A stretch of 64,000 nt of DNA from Chelativorans xinjiangensis (GCF_009812055.1 NZ_WQNH01000013.1:1-64000); one strand, 5' to 3'; counted from the stretch's first letter, positions 1 through 10,234 are shown. Numbers and translations: made by a program. Notes: generated by a model not told the origin, from the sequence alone.

Positions 1-1755
1 TAGTGCCCGTCCATAAACGGTAAGCTGCTGAAATTACTGGAGGAATCACCAAATTTCCGCAGGAAAGGCCCGACGGTTTCAGGTACACTTTAGATCATAC
101 CACTGATTCTAAAGGGAAACCCGCAACCGCCGGAGCCGACAATGCGCCAAGAACGCACCGTCCAATCCAGTGTATTCGATCTTTTCGCCGAACACGAGAT
201 CGGCCGTGAGCTGAAAGCCATATCGCAGTGGCTGGACGAACATCGCGACCTGCTCGGGCTGGTGACGCGGGACCTGCGCCGGCATGGGGTCAGGGAAACC
301 GGTCGCGCGGGCCTGCCGACGGAGGCCGTGCTTCGCTGCGCGCTACTCAAGCAGCATCGCCAGTTGAGCTACCAGGAGCTGGCCTTCCATCTCGAAGACT
401 CCGCCTCGTTCCGAGCCTTTGCCCGGCTGCCGTGGGGATGGAGCCCGAAGAAATCGGTGTTGCACAAGACGATCTGCGCGATCCGGGCGCAAACCTGGGA
501 AGAGATCAATCGGAGGCTGTTGACGAGCGCCCGGCGGGACAGGTTGGAAAACGGCAAGGTCGTACGTGTCGACAGCACCGTCACCGCAGCATTCATCCAC
601 ACGCCAAGCGACAACAGCCTGTTATGGGACGCCGTGCGGGTGATGGTGCGGCTGCTCCACGCGGCCGATGCCCTGGGCAGCGCCACCCCATGGCATGATC
701 ACTGCCGCGCGGCGAAGAAGCGGGCCCGGACGATCGAGTATGCCCGCAGCCGTCTCCAACGGGTCAAGTCCTATCGCGAGCTGCTCAGGATCACCCACAA
801 AACCCTGGCCTATCTGGACCAGGCGGCGGCGCAGTTGCCCCTGGCGACGGGCCCGGCCGGCGAACTCTGGCAGGCCACCGTCTGCCACTACCGGCCGCTG
901 ATCGAGCAGATCATCGCCCAGACCGAGCGGCGGGTCCTGGGCGGCGAGGCGGTGCCCGCCGGCGAGAAGCTGGTAAGCCTCTTCGAGCCGCATGCCGACA
1001 TCATCGTCAAGGGCCGTCGCGATGTCGATTACGGCCACAAGCTCAATCTGACCACCGGCAGAAGCGGCCTGATCCTGGATCTCGTCATCGAGGCCGGCAA
1101 CCCGGCCGACAGCGAGCGTCTGCTGCCAATGCTGGAGCGCCACATCGCCTTTTATGGCCAAGCGCCGCGGCAGGCGGCCGCCGATGGCGGCTTTGCCAGC
1201 CGTGCCAATCTGAGCCAGGCCAAGGCCTGGGGCGTGCGCGACATGGCCTTCCACAAGAAGGCGGGCCTCAAAATTGAAGACATGGTCAGGAGCCGCTGGG
1301 TCTACCGCAAGCTGAGGAACTTCCGCGCCGGCATCGAGGCCGACATCTCCTGCCTGAAACGTGCTTACGGTCTGGCCTGCTGCACCTGGCGTGGGCTAAG
1401 CCGCTTCAAGGCTTACGTCTGGTCCTCGGTGGTCGCTTACAACCTCGCCCTCTTCGCCCGCCTCACAGCCAGCTGAGCCCACTCATCGGGTCGCCCTCAA
1501 TGGCATGCCGGCGAGTGCCGGCCGATACCTTACGCCCGCATGACTGTTGCAAACACTCTCGGTCGGCGATCTCACCGTCTCGCGCCATCACGTGCCGCAA
1601 AAACACCATGGATTGAGCCGCCAAACGACCTTGAACACTCGCAAAAACAGCGGTTTATGGATGCGCACTAGTCTAAGTGCCGCAAAAACACCATGGATTG
1701 AGCCGCCAAACGACCTTGAACACTCGCAAAAACAGCGGTTTATGGATGCGCACTA
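1..1755 (+). mobile_element. Insertion sequence with terminal inverted repeats, ISNCY/IS5-like
   Basis: The left tip at 1-20 (tagtgcccgtccataaacgg) is nearly the reverse complement of 1651-1670 and again of 1736-1755 (cggtttatggatgcgcacta), so these are the element's inverted repeats. They bracket a single transposase gene at 142-1476. The last 84 bp of the right end occur twice in tandem (1592-1675 and 1677-1760). The element starts at the first base of the window, so a target-site duplication on the left cannot be seen. The family placement is from protein resemblance and is less certain than the fact that this is an IS. Confidence 0.85.
142..1476 (+). CDS. Transposase, DDE type (ISNCY-like)
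   Basis: A 444-residue protein that would cut and join the IS ends. The N-terminal half resembles the InsH-type transposase N-terminal domain (residues about 15-110). A DDE-type core follows, with a candidate first Asp in VRVDSTVTAAF (about residue 145) and later acidic residues in the AADGGF segment (about residue 345). The C-terminal CTWRGLSRFKAYVWSS stretch is typical of this transposase type. The frame is open from ATG to TGA with no disruption, so the gene may be active. It lies alone between the inverted repeats. Assignment to ISNCY rather than a neighbouring DDE family is by recall of similar proteins. Confidence 0.85.
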   Translation: MRQERTVQSSVFDLFAEHEIGRELKAISQWLDEHRDLLGLVTRDLRRHGVRETGRAGLPTEAVLRCALLKQHRQLSYQELAFHLEDSASFRAFARLPWGWSPKKSVLHKTICAIRAQTWEEINRRLLTSARRDRLENGKVVRVDSTVTAAFIHTPSDNSLLWDAVRVMVRLLHAADALGSATPWHDHCRAAKKRARTIEYARSRLQRVKSYRELLRITHKTLAYLDQAAAQLPLATGPAGELWQATVCHYRPLIEQIIAQTERRVLGGEAVPAGEKLVSLFEPHADIIVKGRRDVDYGHKLNLTTGRSGLILDLVIEAGNPADSERLLPMLERHIAFYGQAPRQAAADGGFASRANLSQAKAWGVRDMAFHKKAGLKIEDMVRSRWVYRKLRNFRAGIEADISCLKRAYGLACCTWRGLSRFKAYVWSSVVAYNLALFARLTAS

Positions 1756-1760
1756 GTCTA
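1592..1760. repeat. Perfect 84-bp tandem duplication of the IS right end
   Basis: Bases 1592-1675 and 1677-1760 are identical over 84 bp and are separated by one A. Each copy runs from gtgccgcaaaaacacc to cactagtcta and so includes the right terminal inverted repeat. The duplication lies outside the transposase gene. It could reflect aberrant transposition or slippage at the element's right end. Confidence 0.95.
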
Positions 1761-1790
1761 GTGCCCGTCCATAAACGGCTATTTTTGCGG
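1759..1790 (-). mobile_element. Inverted IS-end remnant next to the right end
   Basis: The stretch starting tagtgcccgtccataaacgg and continuing into gctatttttgcgg is the mirror image of the IS right end (cgcaaaaacagcggtttatgg...). It looks like the end of a second related element in opposite orientation, abutting the first. No transposase accompanies it. The rest of 1791-2072 shows no convincing gene and should contain the promoter for the regulator at 2073. Confidence 0.6.
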
Positions 1791-2072
1791 GATTTCCGGA
1801 CGCCGATTATCGGCCGGAGCGGCGTTTCTGGCAATGGGGCGTGCACGGAGACTGCCAGTTGCGACAGTGGAGGCTGTCTGGCGACACTGCGCGCACAAGG
1901 GGTCGGCCGGCGGTTGCCGGCGTGCCGTTGAAGGCTGCGGTGACGGCTTTCATTTAAGACCGGGCGGCGCAATCTGCCGCCGCGCACCCCCCGGTCCTAT
2001 GCGCTGCCGCTATTTACTCAGATCGTTTGACTTAATCGCGCCACCTGCGCTACGCTCGCGATACAGGGGCTG

Positions 2073-3242
2073 GTGGTGATGCTCAAGGGTACCAACCAGG
2101 AAGTGGGACGGCCACATAACCGGCGCATCGTTCTCGAGACGATCCGGCAGCACGGCCCCCTGCCCCGCGTGGAGATCGCACGGCGTATCGGCCTGACGAC
2201 CCAGACGGTTTCTACCATCACTTCGGAGCTGCACGAGCGGGGCTTCGTCGCCCTGCGCCCGGGCGTGCCCAAGGGGCGCGGCTTCCCTGCCCCCTCACTC
2301 GAGATCAATCCCGACGGCGGCTACGCCTGCGGCGTGTATGTGACGCCGCGCGGGCTCGAGGCGGGACTGATCAACCTTTCCGGCAAGGTGCTCGCGCGCA
2401 AGGCTGTGAGCGCGCCGCAGATGTCGGCGGACACGGCGTTCGCGCATATCGGGGCGATGGTTAGGGAGATGGTCGCGGACTGTCCGCGGGAACGCTTCAT
2501 CGGCGCGGGGATGGCCATGCCCGGCCCGTTCGATATCGAATCCATGAGCTTCGTCGGCCCCACCACAATGGAAGGCTGGCGCGGTGTCGATGTTGGCGAC
2601 CGCCTCCAGAAGGCGGTCGGCTATCCCGCCTTCGTGGAGGTGGACAGCGCCGCCGCAGCCCATTGCGAGCGCCTCTACGGCGTCGGCGAGGAGTTGTTCA
2701 ACTTCTACTACCTTTACATGGGCGTTGGGCTCGGCGGGTGCGTCATATATGACGGGCAGGTGATCAGAGGTGCTTGGGGCAACGCGGGCGAGATAGGACA
2801 TGTCCCGCTGGTGCCCGATGGAGACCCCTGCCCGTGCGGAAACCACGGCTGTCTGGAACGCTATCTCTCGCTCGAGGCCTATGCGCGGCGCACGCCGGTG
2901 ATCGGCGAGGCGGGTTGGCTGGAGGAGACGGCGCCTCTTCTGCGCTCGGCGATCGTGACCATAGAAAACCTGTTCGACCCCGAGACGATCGTGCTGGGCG
3001 GGCTCGCGCCGGTGGAGCTCAGACTCAAGCTGCTGGCCTTGACGGCGGACCTGCCCAACTCCCTAGCCGCGCGCCAGGATCGTCAGCACCCGCGGGTTAT
3101 TCTTTCGCGGTGCGGAACGGACGCCGTTTTGCGCGGTGCCGCTTCGCTGGCCATCACCCAAGTGTTTTCGCCGCGCTTGCCCGCTCCTCCCCGGGCGGCC
3201 GGCGACTTGTTCGCAAAAGCCGGGAGGGCCCGCATTGAATGA
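2073..3242 (+). CDS. ROK-family transcriptional regulator (sugar-responsive)
   Basis: A 389-residue repressor of the NagC/XylR-like ROK family. A winged helix-turn-helix sits at about residues 15-75 (PRVEIARRIGLTTQTVSTI). A sugar-kinase-like ROK domain follows, with the family zinc motif CPCGNHGCLE at about residues 251-260 and the GAWGNAGEIGH segment just before it. It is the first gene of a sugar ABC operon and overlaps the next gene by 8 bases, so it probably controls that operon in response to the imported sugar or its phosphate. ATG at 2073 and at 2079 are both possible starts. Confidence 0.9.
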   Translation: MVMLKGTNQEVGRPHNRRIVLETIRQHGPLPRVEIARRIGLTTQTVSTITSELHERGFVALRPGVPKGRGFPAPSLEINPDGGYACGVYVTPRGLEAGLINLSGKVLARKAVSAPQMSADTAFAHIGAMVREMVADCPRERFIGAGMAMPGPFDIESMSFVGPTTMEGWRGVDVGDRLQKAVGYPAFVEVDSAAAAHCERLYGVGEELFNFYYLYMGVGLGGCVIYDGQVIRGAWGNAGEIGHVPLVPDGDPCPCGNHGCLERYLSLEAYARRTPVIGEAGWLEETAPLLRSAIVTIENLFDPETIVLGGLAPVELRLKLLALTADLPNSLAARQDRQHPRVILSRCGTDAVLRGAASLAITQVFSPRLPAPPRAAGDLFAKAGRARIE

Positions 3243-4008
3243 AAAACCACCGCTCCTGAAGTTGGAGGCGATCCGTAAGCACTTCGGCGCCATCGAGGCG
3301 CTGAAGGGTATCGATATGGAGATCAACAGCGGCGAGGTCGTCGCGTTGCTGGGCGATAACGGTGCCGGCAAGTCGACGCTCGTCAAGATCGTCTCCGGCG
3401 ATCTGCGACCGACCGCGGGCCGGATCGTCATGGAGGGCGAGGAGCACGACTTCGCCTCCCCGGCCGAGGCCAAGGCGGCAGGGATCGAAACCGTCTATCA
3501 AGATCTCTCCTTATGCACGAATGCCGATGTCGTGGCCAATTTCTTCATGGGCCGCGAGATCACCAAGCGTTTCCTCGGCATCCCAATCCTGCAGGAACGC
3601 GAGATGGAGGCGGTCGTCGCACAGGCGATGGCGGACGCGGGAACGCAGATCCCCTCGCTGCGGACCAATGTTGAGTACCTATCGGGCGGCCAGCGCCAGG
3701 CGATCGAGCTCAACCGCTTCGTCCACTGGGGCGGCAAGCTGGTCCTCCTCGACGAGCCTTTCGCCGCGCTTGGCGTGGAGCAGACGCGGCGCGGGCTGGA
3801 AACGGTCCGCCAGGTGGCCTCGCGCGGCATCGGCGTGGTCGTCATCACGCACATCATGGCGCAGGCCTTCCAGGTTGCTGACCGGATCATCGTCATTCGA
3901 CACGGCGTCGTGGCCGGCAATGTGCGGCCCGAGGAGACCACCTCCGACCAGGTCATCGACATGATAACCGGAGGTTCCCTGTCCGGCGCCGGTAAGGGCA
4001 GGGGTTAG
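3235..4008 (+). CDS. Sugar ABC transporter ATP-binding protein (FrcA-like)
   Basis: A single-domain ABC ATPase (257 residues) that powers sugar import at the inner face of the membrane. Walker A is GDNGAGKST, the signature is LSGGQRQ, Walker B is [12 protein letters not shown], and the H-loop lies in VVVITH. I start it at TTG 3235 because GGAGGG lies 6 bases upstream and conserved sequence ([19 protein letters not shown]) begins right after it; a longer ORF from 3136 would run inside the ROK gene. Most RbsA-type ATPases are double-length, so this one resembles the single-domain fructose-type FrcA. The binding protein and permease follow. Confidence 0.9.
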   Translation: MNEKPPLLKLEAIRKHFGAIEALKGIDMEINSGEVVALLGDNGAGKSTLVKIVSGDLRPTAGRIVMEGEEHDFASPAEAKAAGIETVYQDLSLCTNADVVANFFMGREITKRFLGIPILQEREMEAVVAQAMADAGTQIPSLRTNVEYLSGGQRQAIELNRFVHWGGKLVLLDEPFAALGVEQTRRGLETVRQVASRGIGVVVITHIMAQAFQVADRIIVIRHGVVAGNVRPEETTSDQVIDMITGGSLSGAGKGRG

Positions 4009-4049
4009 GGGAACAGTGGTCCGGCAACTGGAAAGAAGGAGTCCAGTCC

Positions 4050-5090
4050 ATGAGGAGAATCGTTAGTACGCTCGCAGGCGCCGCCCTCGCCGGCGCTGCA
4101 TTCATGTCATCGGCCCTGGCCCAGGAGAAAGGCACGATCTACTACATGGTGCCCACGCTGCTCGACGAGTTTCAAACCGAGTCGGTCAACGCCATCGAAA
4201 GCTTTCTCGCACAGGTGGGCTACGAGACGGTGACGCTGAACGCCGACAACAAGACCGACGTCCAGCAAAGCCAGATGAACGACACCATCCTGCTCGACCC
4301 GGAGGCGATCGTCATCGCGCCGGTCGACTTCAATGCCCTGACACCCTCGATCGAGCGGGCGCGCGAGGCCGGTGTTCCGGTCATGATCTTCGACCGCCAG
4401 ATCACCTCCACCAAGGTCGACTTCACATCGGTCGCCGGGACGGTCGAGATCGGTCACATCGCCGCGCGCGAGATCCAGCGCCTGCTGGAGGAGAAGAACG
4501 GCTCCGTCTCGGGCAAGGTGCTGCAGGTGCTCGGCGATCCCGGCGATCCCTACACACTGGACATCCAGCAGGGCTTCGAGGAACGCATGGCCGACCATGC
4601 CGACGTGGAGATTATCTCACTGCCGGCGATGCAGTGGGAGGCCTCCAACGCCGGCTCCATCGTCGCCGACCAGCTTCTGGCCAATCCCGACATCGACCTG
4701 ATCTTCGTGCACGCGGCGCATCTGGCGGTGGCCGCCGTCGCCTCGCTCGAGGCCGCGGGCAAGAAACCGGGCGATCTCCTGCTCGTCTCGTCCAACGGTG
4801 CGCCGGTGGGGCTCGACCTGATCCGACAGGGATGGGAGCAGGTGGAGGTGGAACAGCCGCTCTACGCCCAGGCGGCGGCGATCGCCATGTTCGCCGACAA
4901 GGTGGTCAACGGCGAGGAAATCGCGCCCGGCACGTACGATGTGCTCGGCCTCGAATCGGAACTGACCATCGAGGAATGGGGGCCAAACCTGAAGATCCCC
5001 GGTGCCGCGATCACCAGCGAGAATGTCGACGAACCGCGCTTCTGGGGCAATCTGACGCCCCCGAGTGACCCGATCAAGCCGGTGGAATAG
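4050..5090 (+). CDS. Sugar ABC transporter periplasmic binding protein (RbsB/FrcB type)
   Basis: A 346-residue periplasmic protein that captures the sugar for the ABC importer. The first about 24 residues form a Sec signal peptide (Arg-Arg, a hydrophobic Ala-rich core, cleavage near SALA-Q). The rest matches the type I periplasmic-binding fold of the ribose group, with an [11 protein letters not shown] segment and the QADLL-type repeats of two Rossmann lobes. A good ribosome site (GAAGGAG) precedes the ATG. The substrate cannot be read from the sequence; pentoses, fructose, polyols or inositol are typical. Confidence 0.9.
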   Translation: MRRIVSTLAGAALAGAAFMSSALAQEKGTIYYMVPTLLDEFQTESVNAIESFLAQVGYETVTLNADNKTDVQQSQMNDTILLDPEAIVIAPVDFNALTPSIERAREAGVPVMIFDRQITSTKVDFTSVAGTVEIGHIAAREIQRLLEEKNGSVSGKVLQVLGDPGDPYTLDIQQGFEERMADHADVEIISLPAMQWEASNAGSIVADQLLANPDIDLIFVHAAHLAVAAVASLEAAGKKPGDLLLVSSNGAPVGLDLIRQGWEQVEVEQPLYAQAAAIAMFADKVVNGEEIAPGTYDVLGLESELTIEEWGPNLKIPGAAITSENVDEPRFWGNLTPPSDPIKPVE

Positions 5091-5169
5091 GCCGGATAGG
5101 CCGGATCGGACCATCCATCCAGCCGGCCCGCACACTGCGGGCCGGTCTCTGCCGGGACAGGATCGCCAG

Positions 5170-6165
5170 ATGACGCCAGCGCGCCGCGCAACAATCGAAT
5201 TCCTGCTCGACAATCTCGTCTGGCTGATGCTGATTGTCGTCCTGATCGTGTTTTCGCTTGCCGTTCCACGATTCTTCCAGTTCGGCATTTTCGCCAATAT
5301 CGTCGAACAGTCCACATTTGTCGGCGTCATGGCGATCGGGCTGGCGATCGTGATCATCTCCGGCAATCTCGACCTTTCGGTCGAGTCGACGGCCGCTCTC
5401 AGCGCCATGGTGACGGGGCTTCTCTTTGCCACCCAGGGTATTGGCCTGGGGCTTACGCTGGAGCCGTCGTGGCTGATGTTGCCGGTCTCGCTCCTTCTGG
5501 CGATGATCGTCGGCGCCATCATCGGTTTTATAAATGGATTCTTCGTCGTCAGGGTGGGCATGGCAGCCTTCATCGTCACGCTGGCCTCGTTCATCTGGGT
5601 GCGCGGACTGGTGGTCGCCGTATCGGGTGGGCGCTCTGCGCAGAGCTTGGCACCTTCCATCCGCATCATCGGCACGGCCGACATCCTCGGCATTCCGCTC
5701 CTGGCCTGGATCTCGATAGGCTTTTTCGTGCTCTTTTCTGTCCTCATGGCCAAAACGCCGTTCGGGCGCTACGTCACGCTCGTGGGCGGAAACCGCGAGG
5801 CGACCTACCGCGCCGGCATCGACAGCGACAGGATCCTCTGGGCGAGCTTCATCATCGCCGGGCTGCTGGCCGGCGTCGCGGGTTGGCTGTTGGCGATCCG
5901 CACCTCCGGCGCCACGGCCAATCTGGGCGCGGGCATGCTGTTCAACGCTTTCGCCGCGGTCGTCATCGGCGGCATCAGCCTGAAGGGCGGTATCGGCAAG
6001 CTGCCGGGAGTCTACGCTGGCGTCCTGCTGCTCTATTCGATCCACACAGCGATCAATCTGATGGGGCTGCCGGCGCACTACACACAGATGATCCTGGGCG
6101 GGCTCGTGCTCGCGGCGGTTCTGCTCGACACGTTGAAACTGAGGCTCAGGGAGAGATTGCTTTGA
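5170..6165 (+). CDS. Sugar ABC transporter permease (RbsC/FrcC type)
   Basis: An inner-membrane permease of about 331 residues in the BPD_transp_2 family, with about 8-10 hydrophobic segments and the typical ISGNLDLSVES motif in the N-terminal third. I start at ATG 5170, just before the first hydrophobic segment; an upstream ATG at 5065 would add about 35 Arg/Pro-rich residues that overlap the binding-protein gene. The stop overlaps the TTG start of the next gene, so they are translationally coupled. Confidence 0.88.
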   Translation: MTPARRATIEFLLDNLVWLMLIVVLIVFSLAVPRFFQFGIFANIVEQSTFVGVMAIGLAIVIISGNLDLSVESTAALSAMVTGLLFATQGIGLGLTLEPSWLMLPVSLLLAMIVGAIIGFINGFFVVRVGMAAFIVTLASFIWVRGLVVAVSGGRSAQSLAPSIRIIGTADILGIPLLAWISIGFFVLFSVLMAKTPFGRYVTLVGGNREATYRAGIDSDRILWASFIIAGLLAGVAGWLLAIRTSGATANLGAGMLFNAFAAVVIGGISLKGGIGKLPGVYAGVLLLYSIHTAINLMGLPAHYTQMILGGLVLAAVLLDTLKLRLRERLL

Positions 6166-6932
6166 CCGGACGGCTGAAGGATCGCGTCGCGCTGGTGATC
6201 GGTGGCGCGCGCGGCATCGGCGGCGCCATCGCCGACCGTTTCACCAGCGCGGGCGCGAAGATCGCGCTGGCGGATGTGGAGGAGGAGGCGGGCGAGGCGC
6301 GCGCAAGTGCCCTTGACGGCATTTTCGTGCGCACCGACATTTCGCGTCCGGAGGACGCGGAGGGGGCGGTAGCGGCCACCGTCACGTATTACGGGCGGAT
6401 CGACATCCTGGTGCAGAATGCGGGCATCTATCCCTGGACGCTGATCGAGAACATCAGTCCGGAAGAGTGGGACCAGGTCTTCGCCGTCAACATGCGCGGA
6501 ACCTTCCTGGCCGCGCGTGCCGCGCTACCGCACATGAAAGCGCAGAGATACGGGCGCATGGTCTTCACCTCCTCGATCACCGGCCCACACGTCACCAGCC
6601 CGGGCCACGGCCACTACTCGGCGACCAAGGCCGGCATCAACGGCTTCATCCGCGCTGCAGCGCTGGAATTCGCTGGCTACGGCATCACCGTGAATGGAGT
6701 CGAACCCGGCAATATTCTTACCGAAGGCATGAAGGCTCACCGCAGCGAGACGTTCATCCGGCATATGGCCGAGTCGATCCCGCTCGGCCGGCTCGGCACG
6801 CCGGAGGATGTCGCCAACGCCTTTCTTTTCCTCGCCTCGGACGAGGCCGCATATATCACGGGCACGACCATCGTCGTGGACGGGGGCCAGCTCCTGCCCG
6901 AGGGGAACGATTTCAGGATCAACCCGGAATGA
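6162..6932 (+). CDS. SDR-family NAD(P)-dependent oxidoreductase
   Basis: A 256-residue short-chain dehydrogenase. The nucleotide motif is GGARGIGG (residues 14-21), with NAG at about 87-89, a catalytic Ser in TSSITG and YSATKAG (Tyr/Lys). A C-terminal ITGTTIVVDGGQ is typical of classical FabG-like SDRs. TTG 6162 is chosen because it overlaps the permease stop and follows AGGGAG. In this operon it probably oxidises the imported sugar or polyol; the exact substrate is unknown. Confidence 0.88.
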   Translation: MTGRLKDRVALVIGGARGIGGAIADRFTSAGAKIALADVEEEAGEARASALDGIFVRTDISRPEDAEGAVAATVTYYGRIDILVQNAGIYPWTLIENISPEEWDQVFAVNMRGTFLAARAALPHMKAQRYGRMVFTSSITGPHVTSPGHGHYSATKAGINGFIRAAALEFAGYGITVNGVEPGNILTEGMKAHRSETFIRHMAESIPLGRLGTPEDVANAFLFLASDEAAYITGTTIVVDGGQLLPEGNDFRINPE

Positions 6933-7020
6933 GCGGGATGGACATACAGGGGTAGTGCGACATCGATCCGGTGGCCGGGGGCGGCCCAGGACATCACCTT
7001 TCGCAACCGGTAGTAAAGCC

Positions 7021-8133
7021 ATGACGAATTCATCCATTTCTCCCGCTGGAACCTGCGCCAGGTTATCAACGCGTCCGGCACGATGACGGTGCTGGGCGCC
7101 TCGCGCACCGTGCCCGAGGCCCAGCAGGCAATAAGTGAGATCGCGGACGCGTTCATTCCACTCGATGATCTCCTGGACCTTGCTTCGGAGGCGATCCAGC
7201 GGCTTACCGGAGCAGAGGCCGGTTTCGTGACGGCCTCTGCTTCGAGCGGCTTGGTATTGGCGGTGGCCGCCTGCATGACGGGCTCCGACCGCGGGCGCAT
7301 CATGCGGCTGCCGGACACGCAGGGCATGCGCACGGAGGCGATCATCCAGGTCGGCCATCTCGTCGACTACGGCACCACGGTGGAGATGTCGCTCAGACTA
7401 CCAGGAGGCAAGCCCGTCCTCGTAGGTTCCGTCAGCCGGACGCATGACTTCCAGATCGAGTCTGTGGTCAGCGAACGGGCGGCCTGCATCGTGTACGTCG
7501 TCTCGCATCATACGGTCCAGTACGGCATGGTGCCGCTGGAGCGCGTAGTGGAAATCGCGCATGCGCGTGACGTGCTGGTGATCGTCGATGCGGCGTCGGA
7601 GTATGACTTGCGTGGGTTCCCGGAGAAAGGCGCCGACGTCGTCATCTACAGCGGGCACAAGTTCCTGAGCGGCCCCACCTCGGGAATGATGGCCGGTCGG
7701 AAGGACCTCATCCACGCATGCCGCCTGCAGAACCTAGGGGGTGGGCCGTCCCATGAAGGCCGGCAAGGAAAGCATCGCCGGCCTGATCGGCGCGCTGGAA
7801 GCTTGGGAAAAGCGTGATCATGAGGGCATCCGCCGCGAGGAGGACCGCAAGCTGAATGTGATCCTGAAGACACTGGACGGCCTACCTGGGCTGATAGCAC
7901 GGAAGGTGCCGGACCCGACCGGCAACCCGCTCGACCGGATCATGTTGGCCGTTCTCCCCGAGGAGGCCGAAATGACAGCGGCGCAGATGGCCGAGGCACT
8001 CGCCCGGGAGACCGTACCAATCATCGTGCGCGGCCACGAGGTGGAGCTCGGGCATTTCTTCATCGACGTGTGCAACTTGCGGGACGGTGAAGAGACTATC
8101 GTGGGCAAGGCCATCGCGCGCCTGGTGAGATGA
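7021..8133 (+). pseudogene. SelA-like PLP lyase/aminotransferase, broken by two frameshifts
   Basis: The sequence encodes a PLP enzyme of the SelA/D-glucosaminate-6-phosphate ammonia-lyase type, in three frames. An ATG at 7021 starts MTNSS but loses frame near 7039. The conserved LRQVINASGTMTVLGAS then reads in the next frame to about 7737, including the PLP Lys in SGHKFLSGPTSG. The run of five G at 7737-7741 shifts frame again, after which [19 protein letters not shown] and the C-terminus continue to 8133. Without the shifts the family order is complete. It ends the sugar operon and probably acted on an amino-sugar or sugar-acid intermediate. Sequencing error at the G run is possible. Confidence 0.8.
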
Positions 8134-8151
8134 TGCCCTAAAGGGAGGTGG

Positions 8152-8277
8152 ATGGAAAGCAAAAGGGACGCACCCTTCATCGTGGGAACGCTGGGCGCTC
8201 GCGGAGTGTCTTTGCCGCTGCAAGGCTCAAGCGCCGCCGCATTCACGGCTAAACAGTTGTTATATCTGGATATGTAG
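8152..8277 (+). CDS. Possible short or truncated ORF (41 aa)
   Basis: ATG at 8152 follows AAGGGAGG and opens a 41-codon frame to TAG at 8275. No known motif is visible. It could be the front of a further gene of the sugar operon, cut off when the IS110-type element arrived, or simply a chance ORF. The rest of 8278-8533 shows no supportable gene and probably belongs to the end of that element. Confidence 0.25.
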   Translation: MESKRDAPFIVGTLGARGVSLPLQGSSAAAFTAKQLLYLDM

Positions 8278-8533
8278 TGATTTATGCCGAAAGTGGTTGC
8301 GGACCTCCCACCATTAATCAAGACCTGAGTCGCGGCGGTAACCGCGCAAAGGCTCAGGGCGCTGCCTTCCTTTTTGGATCATAGCGCCGTGCTCGGTCCG
8401 TCCAGGACGCTTCGCGCCGGCTGTCGCCAGTGCCGAAAGCGGCATCCTGGACAGACCTTGCGCGCGGCGCTCTGCCGGGTGGCAGGTCGGGACGGAGGGA
8501 TGGTCGCCGCGGTCCAAAGGGATGGTCCGACCC

Positions 8534-9767
8534 TCAGGCGGCGGCCGGCGCGCTCGCATGGCTGGGCTCGAACAGCGTTTGCCGATGAAGGAGCGTGCAA
8601 GCGACAGCGAGCAGACGGTCTGCCACGGTGCGCAGGGCCCGCCCGTGACTGTGGCCGCGTTGTCGCAAGGCGACGTAGCGCCGACGGCAGCTCGCGTCGC
8701 GCTGGCTGGCAACCCGCGCCCAGTGATAGAGCGCGTTGGCCAGCCGCCGATTGCAGGCATAGCGCCGCACCACGAGACAGCGTTTGCCGCTGCGCAGGGT
8801 GACAGGCGCCACTCCTGCCAAGCTCCGCAAGGCATGATAATCTCGCCGATGCAGGGGCTGCCACGCCTCCGCGAGCAGTGTGGCGATGACGATCCTTCCA
8901 GTTCCCGGCATGGAGCGCAGGATGGTCACGTCGCACTGCTCGGCCCCCTGCCCCCGCCGCACTCTCCCCGGCATCCGCCAACCGGTCGCACAGCGCCTCC
9001 AGTTGACGATGGGCCGCCTTGAGCTGCCGATCGACCAGCTCGAGCCGGTCGATCACGAGGCGGATGTGCGCCGTGGCTGCCGCCACCGTTCCGGAGCCGA
9101 CCGCAAGGGGTTTCTGTCGCAGGGTTTTGAGCACCGCCGCGGCGTCCAGCCGGCGGATCCGCTGAGAGCGCAGCAGACGCTCAACCGTTCTTTGCCGCAG
9201 CCGCGCCGCATCGGCCGGCGTCGGCGCCAGGCGCCACAGTGCGATCCGCCACGCAGCCGCGGGATCGCCGCCAAAGTCGAGCATTTGCGGATAGTAGCGC
9301 CAAAGCTGTTCGCGCAACCGGTTGGCAAGCCGGTTGCGCTCCTGCTGCAGGTCCTCGCTCATGCGCGACCACTCCCGCAACTCGATCACCAGCGGATCAT
9401 CCAGCGACAGGCTGCGAAAGGCTGGCCGGTCGGTGCGCAAGGCACTGGCCAGGACCTGCGCATCGCGCCGGTCATCCTTGGCGCCGGCAACGCTGAAGCG
9501 GTCGCGGAAACGATCGAGCTGTTTGGGATTGACCGCATAGACGTGGAATCCCCGCTCCAGCAGCGCTTCCACCACCGGCCCATGCGGCACCTCGATCGCG
9601 ACGGCGATCGCAGCCGGCGCGGCACCGGTCCTGTCCGTCAGCCAGTCACAAATCTCGGCAAGACCACCGCCGCCATGCAGCACCGAGCGTTCCCCAACGG
9701 GCTCCCCGCCCGCATCCAGCAGACACAGCTGGTGGCGCTCCGTCGCCCAATCGATGCCTGCAACCAT
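8534..9767 (-). pseudogene. IS110-family transposase, frameshifted
   Basis: The N-terminal RuvC-like DEDD domain reads from 9767 (MVAGIDWATERH, then the Glu in AIEVPHGP and GAKDDRRDAQ) to about 8970. The C-terminal transposase_20 half then continues in a different frame from about 8974 (ILRSMPGTGRI, LAGVAPVTLRSGKR with the catalytic Ser) to 8534. Both halves look conserved, so a single indel near 8970 breaks an otherwise complete protein of about 410 residues. Programmed frameshifting is not typical of IS110. No terminal inverted repeats are obvious, as is normal for this family. Confidence 0.85.
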
Positions 9768-10234
9768 CGAACCTCTCCTGTCATGGTCAAGACCTCCCTC
9801 ATCGGCTGGACCACCGCGACACGCGCCCTTCCCTGTACTGGCGCTCGACGGCGCAACCTCCCACCGGACATCCGTCGCGGCCGTCCCGCCGGGGCACCAG
9901 TCCGCAACAGGTGCTCACCGCACAAGGGGCTTTGGGTCGCTCCCGACGGGAAGGCCCGGTCACGCCAGTCTACAACTCACACCAGCGCGTCGACATGAAA
10001 AGGTACAGGGGGCCCGCAGCCGTCGATATCAGCAGGGTCTTTTCCAGACAGCGGCATGATGGGCCAACATAATCCAAGTTTACTCTCGATAGCTCATTAC
10101 AGAGTGCGCCTTATCCTCTCCAGTTCGCAATGTTTGCCGCCCAACGGTGAACGCATAAAAAGACTATAGGCTCGACACTCGCAACGCCACGATGGGCCTA
10201 CCAACGAAGGAAGTGGACGTCAAAGTAGCGCTAA
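9768..10234. other. Non-coding stretch upstream of the IS110 transposase
   Basis: No convincing gene is present in these 467 bases. IS110-family elements carry a non-coding RNA (bridge RNA) in a terminal non-coding region, usually upstream of the transposase. About 9768-10050 is therefore the place to look for one on the minus strand. I did not fold it and cannot define the element boundary. The more distal part looks like unrelated, AT-richer host sequence. Confidence 0.35.
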
